DNA from: Verrucomicrobiota bacterium
GTDB lineage: Bacteria; Verrucomicrobiota; Verrucomicrobiia; Opitutales; Opitutaceae
Assembly: GCA_019136515.1 (NCBI GenBank)
Contig: JAGVUB010000154.1
Location: 1-37,630, forward strand
Direction: 5' to 3'
Length of the DNA stretch: 37,630 nt
The position numbers and the translations under genes are program-made. The notes below the pieces were generated by a model, which saw only the letters and a program-made list of their open reading frames with translations, did no database searches and had not been told where the DNA came from. Each line of letters starts with the position of its first letter. Within the stretch, counting starts at the first letter, position 1. Below, one piece after another: positions 7,268-17,555 of the stretch.

Positions 7268-8038
7268 ATGGCCTCGTTGTCCAAGAACTCCTGGTATGGC
7301 TGGCGGCGCGATCAGCCCGATGCGCGCGACCGGCTCTATGCCGCCATCGCCCGGCCGCCGAAGCGGCTGCCGGCCCGGGTCGACCTCCGCCCGTGGTGCC
7401 CGGCGGTGGAGTGCCAGGGCACGATCGGCAGTTGCACCGCGCATGCGCTCACCGCCACCCTCGAGTTCCTCGCGCGGCGGGCGGGCCGGCGGCTGCGGCA
7501 TCTCAGCCGGCTCTTCGTCTACTACAACGCGCGGGTGCTCGAAGGCACCGCCGCCACCGACGACGGCGCCATGATCCGCAACGGCGTGAAGACGCTGGCC
7601 AAGCTGGGCGTATGCGCCGAGACGCTCTGGCCGTATCGGGTCCGGCGTTTCGCCAGGAAACCGCCGGTGCGCTGCTATGTCCGCGCCGCCGGGCACCAGG
7701 TGACCAGCTACCACCGTATCCGCGGGCTGGCGGAGATGCGCCAGTGCCTCGCCGAAGGCTTCCCGTTCGTCTTCGGTCTGGCGACCTACGAGGGCTTCGA
7801 GGCCGCCGCGATCCGCCACACCGGGGTGCTCCACCTGCCGCGGCGGACCGAGCAGGAGCGGGGCGGGCACTCGGTTTGCGCGGTCGGTTACGACGATCGG
7901 GCGGCGCGGTTTCTGATCCGCAACTCCTGGGGTGCGGATTGGGGGCGGCGCGGCTATTTCACCGCGCCGTACGACTATCTCGCCGACCCGAAGCTGGCCG
8001 ACGACTTCTGGACGCTCCGCGCCTTCGATGGGGTGTGA
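7268..8038 (+). CDS. papain-like (C1) cysteine peptidase
   Basis: A 256-residue C1-family peptidase with the complete catalytic set: Cys56 in GTIGSCTAHA, His201 in GGHSVCAVGYD, and Asn219 in RNSWGADWG, with Gln50 for the oxyanion hole (VECQGTIG). It has no signal peptide and no long pro-region; the N-terminus reaches the active-site domain within about 35 residues (YGWRRDQPDARD, then LPARVDLRPWCP). It is therefore probably cytoplasmic and made without a classical propeptide. The ATG at 7268 is chosen because upstream codons give no recognisable sequence. The following FGE-like gene starts 113 bases downstream on the same strand and may be cotranscribed. The target is unknown. Confidence 0.88.
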   Translation: MASLSKNSWYGWRRDQPDARDRLYAAIARPPKRLPARVDLRPWCPAVECQGTIGSCTAHALTATLEFLARRAGRRLRHLSRLFVYYNARVLEGTAATDDGAMIRNGVKTLAKLGVCAETLWPYRVRRFARKPPVRCYVRAAGHQVTSYHRIRGLAEMRQCLAEGFPFVFGLATYEGFEAAAIRHTGVLHLPRRTEQERGGHSVCAVGYDDRAARFLIRNSWGADWGRRGYFTAPYDYLADPKLADDFWTLRAFDGV

Positions 8039-8151
8039 GCGGCTCGGCCACGGGCGCGCGGAGGATGGCGCCGCGGCTTCGCCCGGGCCGGGGGCGGCGG
8101 GCGCAGCGGCGCGTTGCCTTTCGGCCGGCGGGCGATTTGTCTGGCCGGCGC

Positions 8152-9870
8152 ATGTGCGCCCAACGACGCGACCAACCCGACAAATCCTCCGGCCGCGGCG
8201 GCCTGCCGTGGATCGGCGCCGGTGTCGGTGCACTGCTGCTCGCCGGCGGCGTGATCTGGTGGGGGCTGGAACGCCCGCCGCGGGCGGACGCGAAGTCCGG
8301 ATTGAACGATCCGGCGATGGTGCGGCTGCTGGAGGAGAGCCGGGAACTGGAGCGCGAGTTCGCCCGCATCCGCCAGAACCGTACGCCCGCCGAGGCGGAT
8401 CTGGTGCTCCTGCAGCAGTCCATCGCCAAGCAACGCGAGTGGATGGAGGCGACCGGCAGCACGGAGGCCGAACAGCAACAGCGGTTGCGCGAACTGGAGG
8501 CGCTGCACGACGACGCGTGGCAACGCAGCACGATCGCCCGCTCCGCGGCCGCGGAGGCCGAGGGCCGTGCGCTGCTGGCCGGCGGCAAGAAGACCGACGC
8601 GGTGGCGCCGCTGCGGCGCGCCCTCGACCTGCAACGACTGCTCAACCAGCGGGCGGAGGGAGGCTCCGGTCGCGATCTGCCGCGCGAGACGATGTTGGCG
8701 CAGGAGATCGAGCGGCTGGAGGCCGAGCCGATCGCCGTGGAGCTGGCGGCCGCGACCGCCGAGGCGGAGCGCCTGCGCGACGCCGACCGGACGGCCGAGG
8801 CGCTCGCCGCCTATCACCGCGCGCATGAGCTGCAATTGCGGCTCAACCGGGAGTTCGCGCGCACGCAACTCGCCAGCCTCGGCAACCTCGAGAAACTCGA
8901 GACCGAGATCGCCACGCTCGAGTCGGTGCCGCTGCTGCGCGAGGTGATGGACCTCTCCTCCCGGGCGGCCGAGGCGCAGGGGCGCGGGGCCTCGCCGGAG
9001 GCCGTCGCGCTGTTCGCGCAGGCCGGGCTCGCGCAGCAGAAACTCAACAGGGATTTTCCCCGCAGCCGGCATGTGTCGGCGGAACGGATCGAAGCGCTGG
9101 AGGTCGCGCGGCAAACGGAGCTGAGCGCGGAGCCGGCGCGGCGGGTGGCGCAACTGGAGCGCGAGGTGGCGGCAAAACTGCGGGCCGGCGACCCGGCGGG
9201 CGTGCCGGAGTTGCTGCGGGAGGGGGCGGAGCTGCAGGACGCGATGGCCGCGCGGCTGCCGCGAAGCCGGCGGCTCGACCCCGAACTGCGGTTGAAGTTC
9301 AATTACCTGTACCTCAATCGCGACGCCCTCGAACCGGTGCTGCGGGTGGTGGCCGGCCAATTCCGCCCGGTGCCGGGAGGCGGGGGGCAGATGCTGCGCA
9401 CCGAGGTGCCGCAACGGCTCTACACGCTGGTCATGCGGACCAATCCCAGCCGGCAGGCCGGCGACGACCTGCCGGTCGAGTCCGTGAGCCTGCCCGAGGC
9501 GGGGGAGTTTTGTCGGCGGCTGTCGTGGCTGCTCGGCCGCACGGTCCGGCTACCGACGGAGGCGGAGTACCGCGCGGCGCTCGGCACGGCCCCGCAGGGA
9601 GAATCGCTCTTGGCGGCGGTCTGGTCGCAGGAGCGCAGCGACGATCGGCCCCAACCGGTCGGCGCCGCCGTGGCCAACGCGGCCGGTTTCCACGATCTGC
9701 TCGGCAACGTGGCCGAGTGGTTGTCACCCGCCTCGGCTGACGCCGAGGCGACGCAGGTCGCCGGTGGTTCCTATGCGGAGCCCGCGGCCGGACTGGCGCA
9801 GGTGCCGCTGGTGACACGCCAGGGGCTCGAGCGGGCGCGCACGATCGGATTCCGGGTGGTGGTCGAGTAG
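8152..9870 (+). CDS. membrane-anchored coiled-coil protein with a C-terminal FGE/SUMF1-like domain
   Basis: A 572-residue protein. One transmembrane helix at about residues 18-37 (WIGAGVGALLLAGGVIWWG) follows a short basic N-terminus, placing the rest probably in the periplasm. Residues 45-400 are almost entirely charged helix rich in E, R, A, L and Q, with repeating units like AAAEAEGRALLAGGKKTDAV, suggestive of coiled coil or TPR-like helical repeats. From about residue 415 the formylglycine-generating-enzyme fold is recognisable: VPQRLYTLVMRTNPS, DDLPVESVSL, RLPTEAEYRAALG, DLLGNVAEWL, VAGGSY and IGFRVVVE. Between the last blocks there is no cysteine where the catalytic ones would be, so it is probably a binding domain rather than an oxidase. 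The start is the ATG at 8152, just before the TM segment. Confidence 0.75.
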   Translation: MCAQRRDQPDKSSGRGGLPWIGAGVGALLLAGGVIWWGLERPPRADAKSGLNDPAMVRLLEESRELEREFARIRQNRTPAEADLVLLQQSIAKQREWMEATGSTEAEQQQRLRELEALHDDAWQRSTIARSAAAEAEGRALLAGGKKTDAVAPLRRALDLQRLLNQRAEGGSGRDLPRETMLAQEIERLEAEPIAVELAAATAEAERLRDADRTAEALAAYHRAHELQLRLNREFARTQLASLGNLEKLETEIATLESVPLLREVMDLSSRAAEAQGRGASPEAVALFAQAGLAQQKLNRDFPRSRHVSAERIEALEVARQTELSAEPARRVAQLEREVAAKLRAGDPAGVPELLREGAELQDAMAARLPRSRRLDPELRLKFNYLYLNRDALEPVLRVVAGQFRPVPGGGGQMLRTEVPQRLYTLVMRTNPSRQAGDDLPVESVSLPEAGEFCRRLSWLLGRTVRLPTEAEYRAALGTAPQGESLLAAVWSQERSDDRPQPVGAAVANAAGFHDLLGNVAEWLSPASADAEATQVAGGSYAEPAAGLAQVPLVTRQGLERARTIGFRVVVE

Positions 9871-9924
9871 GCCGGTTTGTGTGTGCTGAGGACATGCTCC
9901 GTGCCACCGCCGTGAAGCCGCGGG

Positions 9925-12295
9925 TCACTGCGGCGTGGCGACGAGACGGTAGAAGGCGCGGGTGGCGGGGACCGGGAGGGTGAGCGACAGCGACTGCACG
10001 AGGGGCTCGCCGGGAGTCGTGCCAACCGTGGCCGCGGAGGTGTCGACCGCGGTCCACGAGACGAGGTCGTCCGAGGTCTGCAGGCGTAGCGTGACGTCGG
10101 AGACATCGCCGCGGCGGCGGAATGCGAGGGTGGCGGTGCCGGCCGTGGCCGATCCGAGCTGAAGCGGCGCGGTGGTGCCGGCGGCGACCGGCGAGAGCCC
10201 GGTGGCGTACTCGAGCAGGTTCGCGAGGCCGTCGTTGTCGGGGTCGGCGGCGGCGAGGTCGCCAGGGGCGGGGATGGCGTAGGCGGCGATCCAGGAGGCG
10301 AAGGTCGGCGGGGGCGGGCCGGCCGAGGCGAGGTGGTAGGGCGCGAGGCCGGCGGTGCTGCCGGCCGTGGCGAGGAGGAGGACGGAGCGGAACGGCTGGA
10401 TCGTGACCGTGGCGCCGACGGCGCCGCCGCCGAGTTGCTGCCAGGTGATGCCGGCGGGGAGCGGGAAGTCCACGGCGGCCTCGGTGTCGTTGATGAAGAG
10501 GTAGCCGTTGCCTTGGTACGCGGTCGGCGCCGGGTCGGCCCAGGCCGCCTCCTCGGAGCGCCACTGCGCGAGGGTGCGGGCGGTGTCGCCGTCGCGCCGG
10601 ATCTGGTCGGTGCCGTCGCGGGTGAGCAGCTTCGTGCCGCTCATCGTGCCGTAGTCGAGGTCGCGGTCGGTGAAGGTGGCGAAGCCGAGGAGGTAGTCGT
10701 TCGGCGCGGCCCAGTCGGCGAGGTTCTGGCTCTGCCCGGCGGAGGGCTGCCAGGGCTGGGCGCCGATCGCGAGGAGGTTGCCGGCGAGGGTGTGGTTCTG
10801 CTGGGCCTCGGCGGTGCCGGCGTACTCGTTCTCGTAGCCGCCGAGGGAGAGGGCGGCGAGGCGGTTGGAGACGAGCATGTTGCCGGAGACGGTGCAGTTG
10901 TAGTTGTTCGGCAACCAGAGGCCGTCGCCGCCGGAGCCGTAAACGGTGTTGTTGGAGATGTCGGAGTGGTGGAACTTGCCGAGGAACTCGGGCCAGATGC
11001 CGTGGCCGAGCGGCGTCCACGGGTGCGACGACTCGAGGTCGCCGACGGTGTCGAGGATGATGTTCTCGGTGATCTGGCTGCGGCTGCAGTTGGTGTAGAT
11101 GGCGGCGCCGTCGTTCATGGTGGCCATGCAGCGGCGGAAGACGTTGCGCGAGACGGTCTGGCCGTCGGAGCCGAGGATGATGCCGGCGTAACCGGTTTCC
11201 GTGACACGGTTGAGGCGGAACTGCAGGCCCTTGGCGTTGCTCACGACGACGCCCAGGCCGTGCCACGGGCCGTTGCCGGCGAGGCCGGGGACGGAGCCGT
11301 TACGCTCGAGGGTGCAGCGTTCGACAACGGAGCCGCCGGCGCCGGCGGGGTTCTCGTTCCAGGCGAGGCCGATGTCGAGGTTGTCGCGGATGGTGCAGCC
11401 GGTGAGGAGCGTGCCGCTGCAGTTCCAGCTCGTGGCGATGCCGGTGACGCCGTTGTGCTGGACGGTGCAATTGCGCACGATGGCGGCGCGGTCGTGGATG
11501 CCGAGGCCGGTCTCGGTGAAGTGCTGGAAGGTGAGGCCGTCGAGCGTGGCGCCGGTGACCGCGCCGGCGGTCGGGCGATGGGCGGCCTCGACGAGCATGG
11601 TGGCGGGGGTGGCGCCGGCGGGTGGATACAGGTAAAGCTTGTTGGCGGAGGCGTCGTAGTACCACTCGCCGGGGGCGTCGAGGGCCCTGAGGGTGTTGTC
11701 GATGTAGTAGCCGCTGCCGAGGCCGGTGAGGCCGCCGAGGGTGGTGGCGCCGCCGAGGGTGAGCGTGCCGGCGCTGTTGTCGCCGGTGATGGGGCGGGTC
11801 TCGTAGATCCAAGTCCACTTGCGCCAGCGTACCTGGGCTCCGACCCAGTTGCCGGAGGCGGGGCGGGGCAGGGCGGCGTCGACGATGGTGTTGTCGCCCG
11901 AGCCGGTGTCGGTGCGCAGCCAGCCGGTGTTGGGCGTGCGCGCGAGCGTCATGCGGTGGCCGTCGACGAAGACATGCTTGATGCCGGTGACGGCGGGGGT
12001 GGCGACGAGGACATCGGCGTTCTGGGCCCACGGGGTCCAGTTCGTGACGACGGCGCTGCCCGTGATGACCGGCTGGGGCAGGGTCGTGGAACCGTAGGCG
12101 CCGAAGGTGCGGGAGGACGCGAAGGTGAGTCCTCCCTCGCGGAAGATGCTGCCGCGGGCGAGCAGGACGGTGTCGTTCGCGGCCGCGGCCTGGATGGCGC
12201 GGGCGACGGTGGCAAATGGCTGGGCCTGCGTGCCGGGCGAGGTGGCGGCCGAGCTGCGAAGCGGCCGAGGAGAACAGGCAGGAAGCGTAGCGCAT
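9925..12295 (-). CDS. secreted right-handed beta-helix protein; N-terminus frameshifted or start unclear
   Basis: The body of the protein is a parallel beta-helix of the pectate-lyase/polysaccharide-lyase type, with repeating segments such as GLTFQHFTETGLGIHDRAAIVRNCTVQHNG, CTIRDNLDIG and NNTVYGSGGDGLW. The C-terminus has a DPDNDGLANLLEYATGLSP module and ends FYRLVATPQ, typical of secreted proteins in this phylum. The frame containing the body is open back to a stop at 12349-12351, and reads convincingly from about 12230 (AATSPGTQAQPFATVARAIQ). It has no ATG, GTG or TTG before 11952. The only nearby ATG (12295, MRYASCLFSSAA) is one base out of frame. Either a 1-base indel has disrupted the signal-peptide region, or the sequence has an error. 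A start at the internal ATG at 11952 would delete the first helix coils. Confidence 0.7.
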
Positions 12296-12426
12296 GGAAG
12301 CAGGCCGGGCGTGGAAGGTGACGGCTGGGCGGTCCGAGGGTCCGGTTCTTAGGGGACGGAGTTCCCTCCGCGCGACGCCTTCCTGGGCAAAAAAGTGTCG
12401 AACTGCCTCCCGGGCCCGCGGCGCGG

Positions 12427-13818
12427 CTAGTGGCCGGCGGTGTCGGCGCTTGAGACGGAGCGTGCCGCGGCGAGCAGCGACTGGAACTCGGGGGACTCGC
12501 GCAGGAGTTGCCCGCCGATGGCGACCAGACGGTCGACCGTGGCATCGGGCAGGTTGAAGCGGGTGGGGATCTGGTTGCAGAACGCGCGTTCCTCCGGGGC
12601 GGAAAGCTGGTCGAAGCCGATCGCGATGAAATGAACGCGGGGCTGGTCGGGGCCGGCGGCGGCCTGCCACGCGGCGAGGCTCTCGCGGAGGCGGGCGAGG
12701 AGCGCATGGCTGGTGTGGTTGATCGCGTTGCGGCTGAGGGCGGAGGCGACGTTGCGCAGCCCCGGAGTATCCGGTTTATGGCTCCACTCCGTCTCGGGCT
12801 CGGTGGCGGCGTTGACGACGATGATGGCGATCCGGCGGGGCGCGGTGCCGGCGAGGCCGTCGCGCAGCAGCGGGTCCCAGCCGCCGACGAGGTCGAGCGC
12901 GGTGAGGAGGCTGTTGAGCCCGAGGTTGTCGGCCAGGCCGCCGTCGAGCAGGTGGATGTAGGGGTGACGGGCGGCGTCGAGGTAACGATGCGCCACCGCT
13001 TCGAGGAGTTCCTGGCGGGGCGCGAGCGGCGCGGCGGGCGGCGGGGACGCGATCGCGGGGGGAAGGTGGCCACCGTAGTTGCGGAGCGTGATCGGTGTCA
13101 GAACAACGGGTACGGCGGAGGAGGCGGCGATGGCGCGGGAGAGGGGCACCGAACCGAGGTCGGAGCCGAGGAGGTCGAAGGTCTCCTGCGTGAAGGGGAA
13201 GGGCGCGAAGGAGTCCATGTCCGTCGCGTTGATGATGAGGAACGGGCGGCGGACCGGGGCGCGGGCGAGATCGGCGAAGGTGGCGCCGTGGAAGAGGATG
13301 CGGTCGAAATACTCCGCGGCGAGGTCGCTGCGGGCGAAGGTGTCGGAGGCGAGCCGGAGCGAGTTGCGCGGCGAGAGTGTGCGACTGAGAACCGCGTTCT
13401 GGACATCGCGCTTGAGAAACTGCCGCTCAAAGTCGGCGAAGAGCCGGTCGCCATACAGACAGTAGTAGGCGGCGGGAAAACAGCCGCCGGAGACGGCGCT
13501 GATGGCGGAGACCTTGTCGAGCAGTCGGGCGCCATCGGGCAAGGTGGTGCGGGCGAGCTCCTGCATGACGCCGTAGGAGAGGGCGGCGGCGCGCGTGCCA
13601 CCACCGGAGAGGAACAGCGCGACGACGAGCGGGTCGGCGGGTGCTTGCGCTTGATGGGCGCGGAAGGAGTAGGCTGGGGCGGCGGAGGCCGCGTTGCGCG
13701 GGGCGTTGAGCGGGGCGTGGGCGCAGCCGGCGAGCAGGAGCGCAACGCCCAAGGCGATCGCGAGCCGGCCGGGGGCGGGGCGCCGCGGCCGACCGGAGCT
13801 GGAACGGGGCGGGTGCAC
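12427..13818 (-). CDS. patatin-like phospholipase, lipoprotein
   Basis: A 463-residue patatin-like lipid acyl hydrolase with a lipoprotein signal: a basic N-terminus, hydrophobic LAIALGVALLLAGC and the lipobox cysteine at residue 32. The oxyanion-hole motif is SGGGTRAAALSYG (GGGTR, 72-76), the nucleophile is Ser110 in SAISAVSGG, and the catalytic aspartate is Asp292 in LLDGGLADN. The nucleophile elbow reads A-V-S-G-G instead of the textbook G-x-S-x-G; small first residues are tolerated in the family. A GTG at 13818 is the likely start because it gives a complete lipoprotein signal and no in-frame ATG precedes it. It is divergent from ettA with 93 bases between them. It probably acts on membrane lipids at the periplasmic or outer-membrane face. 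Confidence 0.85.
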   Translation of the reverse strand: MHPPRSSSGRPRRPAPGRLAIALGVALLLAGCAHAPLNAPRNAASAAPAYSFRAHQAQAPADPLVVALFLSGGGTRAAALSYGVMQELARTTLPDGARLLDKVSAISAVSGGCFPAAYYCLYGDRLFADFERQFLKRDVQNAVLSRTLSPRNSLRLASDTFARSDLAAEYFDRILFHGATFADLARAPVRRPFLIINATDMDSFAPFPFTQETFDLLGSDLGSVPLSRAIAASSAVPVVLTPITLRNYGGHLPPAIASPPPAAPLAPRQELLEAVAHRYLDAARHPYIHLLDGGLADNLGLNSLLTALDLVGGWDPLLRDGLAGTAPRRIAIIVVNAATEPETEWSHKPDTPGLRNVASALSRNAINHTSHALLARLRESLAAWQAAAGPDQPRVHFIAIGFDQLSAPEERAFCNQIPTRFNLPDATVDRLVAIGGQLLRESPEFQSLLAAARSVSSADTAGH

Positions 13819-13911
13819 GCAGGTAAGTGGTGCGGGATTGCGCCGCACTGGCAACTGCGGCGCGCGCCGCGCATTGACGCCACGCGGCGCTCTTGCCACC
13901 GATAGCGCCCC

Positions 13912-15597
<1,686 letters not shown>

Positions 15598-15747
15598 GCG
15601 GTGTCGCGCCGGCGGCTGCGCTTGCCGGAAAATGCCCGATCGATGCATTGCGGGGCCGCACCGGCCGATTCGGTCTGGCGCTGGGCGTGGAGGGCTTCCT
15701 ACGGTTCGGCTCCTCCGAAGTCGTCCCCCCGATAATCAGAGAACCAC

Positions 15748-16737
15748 ATGAGCAACACCATCCTTGGCAGCGCGCTGCCGAACATCCCCTGGGAAGAGAA
15801 GCCCAAGGGCTACGTCCACGCCCTCTGGCGTTCGAGCCAGAATCCCCTGATCGGCTGGAACCCGACCCCGAATACCGCGCGTATCTACAACAGCGCCCCG
15901 GTCCCCTTCGAGGGCGGTTTCGCCGGTGTTTTCCGCGCCGACGAGCGCCATGGGCGCGCCGCGTTGCACGCCGGCCGCTCCAAGGATGGCCTCAAGTTCG
16001 ACATCGACGACCAGAAGATCGAGTGGGTCGACGAGAACGGGAAGCCGGCGACTCCGAGCTACGCCTACGACCCGCGCGTCGTGCTCATCGACGGGTGGTA
16101 CTACATCACCTGGTGCGACGATTTCCCCGGCGCCTCGATCGGCCTGGGCCGGACGAAGGACTTCAAGACCTTCATCCGCATGGAAAACCCGCTGATGCCG
16201 TTCAACCGCAACGGCGTGCTCTTCCCGCGCAAGATCAACGGCGAGTACGTCCTGCTCAGCCGCCCCTCCGACAGCGCGCACACGCCGTTCGGCGACATCA
16301 TCCTCAGCCACTCGAAGGACCTCACCTACTGGGGCAGGCACCGCATGGTCATGCGCCGCGGCGGCTCCGGTTGGTGGCAGGGCACCAAGATCGGCGCGGG
16401 CCCGATTCCGATCGAGACCAAGGAGGGTTGGCTGCTCTTCTACCACGGCGTTTCCGGCACCTGCAACGGCTTCGTCTATTCGATCGGTGCGGCGCTGCTC
16501 GACCTCAACAACCCGGAGAAGGTCCTCTACCGCGGGCGCGATTACCTGCTCACGCCCGAGTTGCCGTATGAGACGACAGGCTTTGTGCCCAACGTCTGCT
16601 TCCCCGTCTCCGTCCTCACCGACGCCCCGACGGGTCGCATCGCCCTCTACTACGGCGCGGCCGACACCTACACGGCGCTCTGCTTCGGCCAGGTCGACGA
16701 GATCATCGCCTGGATGAAGGCGAACTCGGAAGTCTGA
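15748..16737 (+). CDS. GH130 family beta-mannoside phosphorylase
   Basis: A 329-residue cytoplasmic enzyme of glycoside hydrolase family 130, a five-bladed beta-propeller that phosphorolyses beta-mannosides to alpha-mannose 1-phosphate. Visible family segments are NPLIGWNP, RIYNSAPVPFEGGFAGVFR, the catalytic Asp108 in YDPRVV, MPFNRNGVLFPRKINGEYVLLSRPSD, KIGAGPIPIETKEGWLLFYHGV and IALYYGAADT. The length and lack of an N-terminal extension fit the shorter subgroup, which includes mannooligosaccharide and Man-GlcNAc phosphorylases, rather than the longer mannosylglucose phosphorylases; the subgroup is inferred. It has no signal peptide. The ATG at 15748 follows AGAGAACCAC. It is a single gene closed by a terminator, so it need not share regulation with the phosphorylase at 29.8 kb. 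Confidence 0.88.
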   Translation: MSNTILGSALPNIPWEEKPKGYVHALWRSSQNPLIGWNPTPNTARIYNSAPVPFEGGFAGVFRADERHGRAALHAGRSKDGLKFDIDDQKIEWVDENGKPATPSYAYDPRVVLIDGWYYITWCDDFPGASIGLGRTKDFKTFIRMENPLMPFNRNGVLFPRKINGEYVLLSRPSDSAHTPFGDIILSHSKDLTYWGRHRMVMRRGGSGWWQGTKIGAGPIPIETKEGWLLFYHGVSGTCNGFVYSIGAALLDLNNPEKVLYRGRDYLLTPELPYETTGFVPNVCFPVSVLTDAPTGRIALYYGAADTYTALCFGQVDEIIAWMKANSEV

Positions 16738-16765
16738 GCACAGGCGCTCGCCAGATCGGTTTTCG

Positions 16766-16799
16766 CCGGCCGTCCCTCGTGGGGCGGCCGGTTTCGTTT
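16766..16799 (+). terminator. rho-independent terminator after the GH130 gene
   Basis: An 11-bp stem with a T-G wobble (CCGGCCGTCCC, loop TCGT, GGGGCGGCCGG; 16766-16791) is followed by TTTCGTTT. Confidence 0.75.
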
Positions 16800-16813
16800 G
16801 TGGCGGGCCGGGC

Positions 16814-16844
16814 AAAAAGAAAGCCGGAGCGCGTGGCTCCGGCT
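16814..16844 (-). terminator. rho-independent terminator after the small minus-strand gene
   Basis: On the minus strand, AGCCGGAGC and GCTCCGGCT pair (9 bp, 5-nt loop) and are followed by TTCTTTTT. It stands back to back with the plus-strand terminator at 16766. Confidence 0.75.
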
Positions 16845-16868
16845 TGGCTGGGTGGCTGGTGCTGAAGA

Positions 16869-17174
16869 TCAGTGGGTCGCGAAGATCAACGCCTGACGGA
16901 ACAGTTCGGGCGAAGGGATGCGCGGCCAAGGTTCGAGGCGTTGGCCGAAGGCGTCGACGCAGGGCCCGCGGGTGGGGAAGGTGGGATCGATGGCGCAGAT
17001 GGCCTGCCAGACGGTGTTGATGTGGCCGTAGGGCATGATCGTGAGATTGTATACATCGTCCCAGGTCTCGTCGCTGGGGTATTCGTAGTAGGCGAGAAGG
17101 CGGTTGCGCTGCTCCAGCGTGAGTTCGCCGAAGCAGGTCCGGGCCATGTCGAGTTCGATGTCGATGCTTTGCAT
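16869..17174 (-). CDS. hypothetical protein, 101 residues
   Basis: A small soluble protein that I do not recognise. It begins MQSIDIELDMARTCFGELT and contains an aromatic, acidic core (YYEYPSDETWDDVYNLTIMPYG) and a WPRIPSPELFRQ segment near the C-terminus. It has no signal peptide or membrane helix. The start at 17174 is a guess: the same frame continues upstream to an ATG at 17267 (31 more residues of less convincing composition), and neither start has a good Shine-Dalgarno sequence. The well-formed terminator 25 bases past its stop supports real expression. It converges on the GH130 gene, and nothing links the two in function. Confidence 0.65.
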   Translation of the reverse strand: MQSIDIELDMARTCFGELTLEQRNRLLAYYEYPSDETWDDVYNLTIMPYGHINTVWQAICAIDPTFPTRGPCVDAFGQRLEPWPRIPSPELFRQALIFATH

Positions 17175-17555
17175 GGAGGGTAAAGTGGTTGCCTGCTGTA
17201 TCGGTGCGGCTGGCGGTCGGTTGAGAACGTCCGCGGAAAATGAGGGAAATCGCCCGGTTGACGTCATCCCGCTGCCGCCTCAGCGCCAAATGAAGAAGGC
17301 CGCCCCGCGGGGGGACGGCCTTCTGGTAAGAATCTCTCGGGGTAACTAATCTCGGTGGCTAACAGTCTGGAAGTTTGATCGAGCGGGTGTCTCCGGGAGC
17401 CGTAGATGTGGCCCTCATGGTGAGGTGGGTATTGGAGCCGCTGTTGGTTTCCTTTCCAGTGTTGGTTGCCGAGTTTGACTGCTGACCGGGAGGTCTCTTC
17501 CGCCCATGATTATCGGCCGCTTCCCGGGAAAGTAAAACGCCCCGGCGCGAAAAAA
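17175..17555. other. intergenic region with a hairpin and a start-less Ser/Thr-rich frame
   Basis: A minus-strand frame ending at the stop at 17359-17361 reads GKETNSGSNTHLTMRATSTA-like sequence, rich in Ser, Thr and Asn, but I find no start codon with a ribosome site. It may be chance or a decayed gene. The hairpin at 17294-17324 lies downstream of it on the minus strand. The rest shows nothing I can name. Confidence 0.35.
17294..17324 (-). terminator. strong hairpin, possible terminator
   Basis: AGAAGGCCG pairs with CGGCCTTCT, enclosing a C/G-rich top. On the minus strand it is followed by TCATTT, a weak tail. It would end a transcript coming from rimO or from the Ser/Thr-rich frame. Confidence 0.45.

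Noticed and set aside
5311-8151. Long plus-strand frame running into the FGE-like gene
   Set aside because: It is antisense to the sialate esterase for most of its length and in a wrong frame over the papain gene; only the part from 8152 has protein-like sequence.
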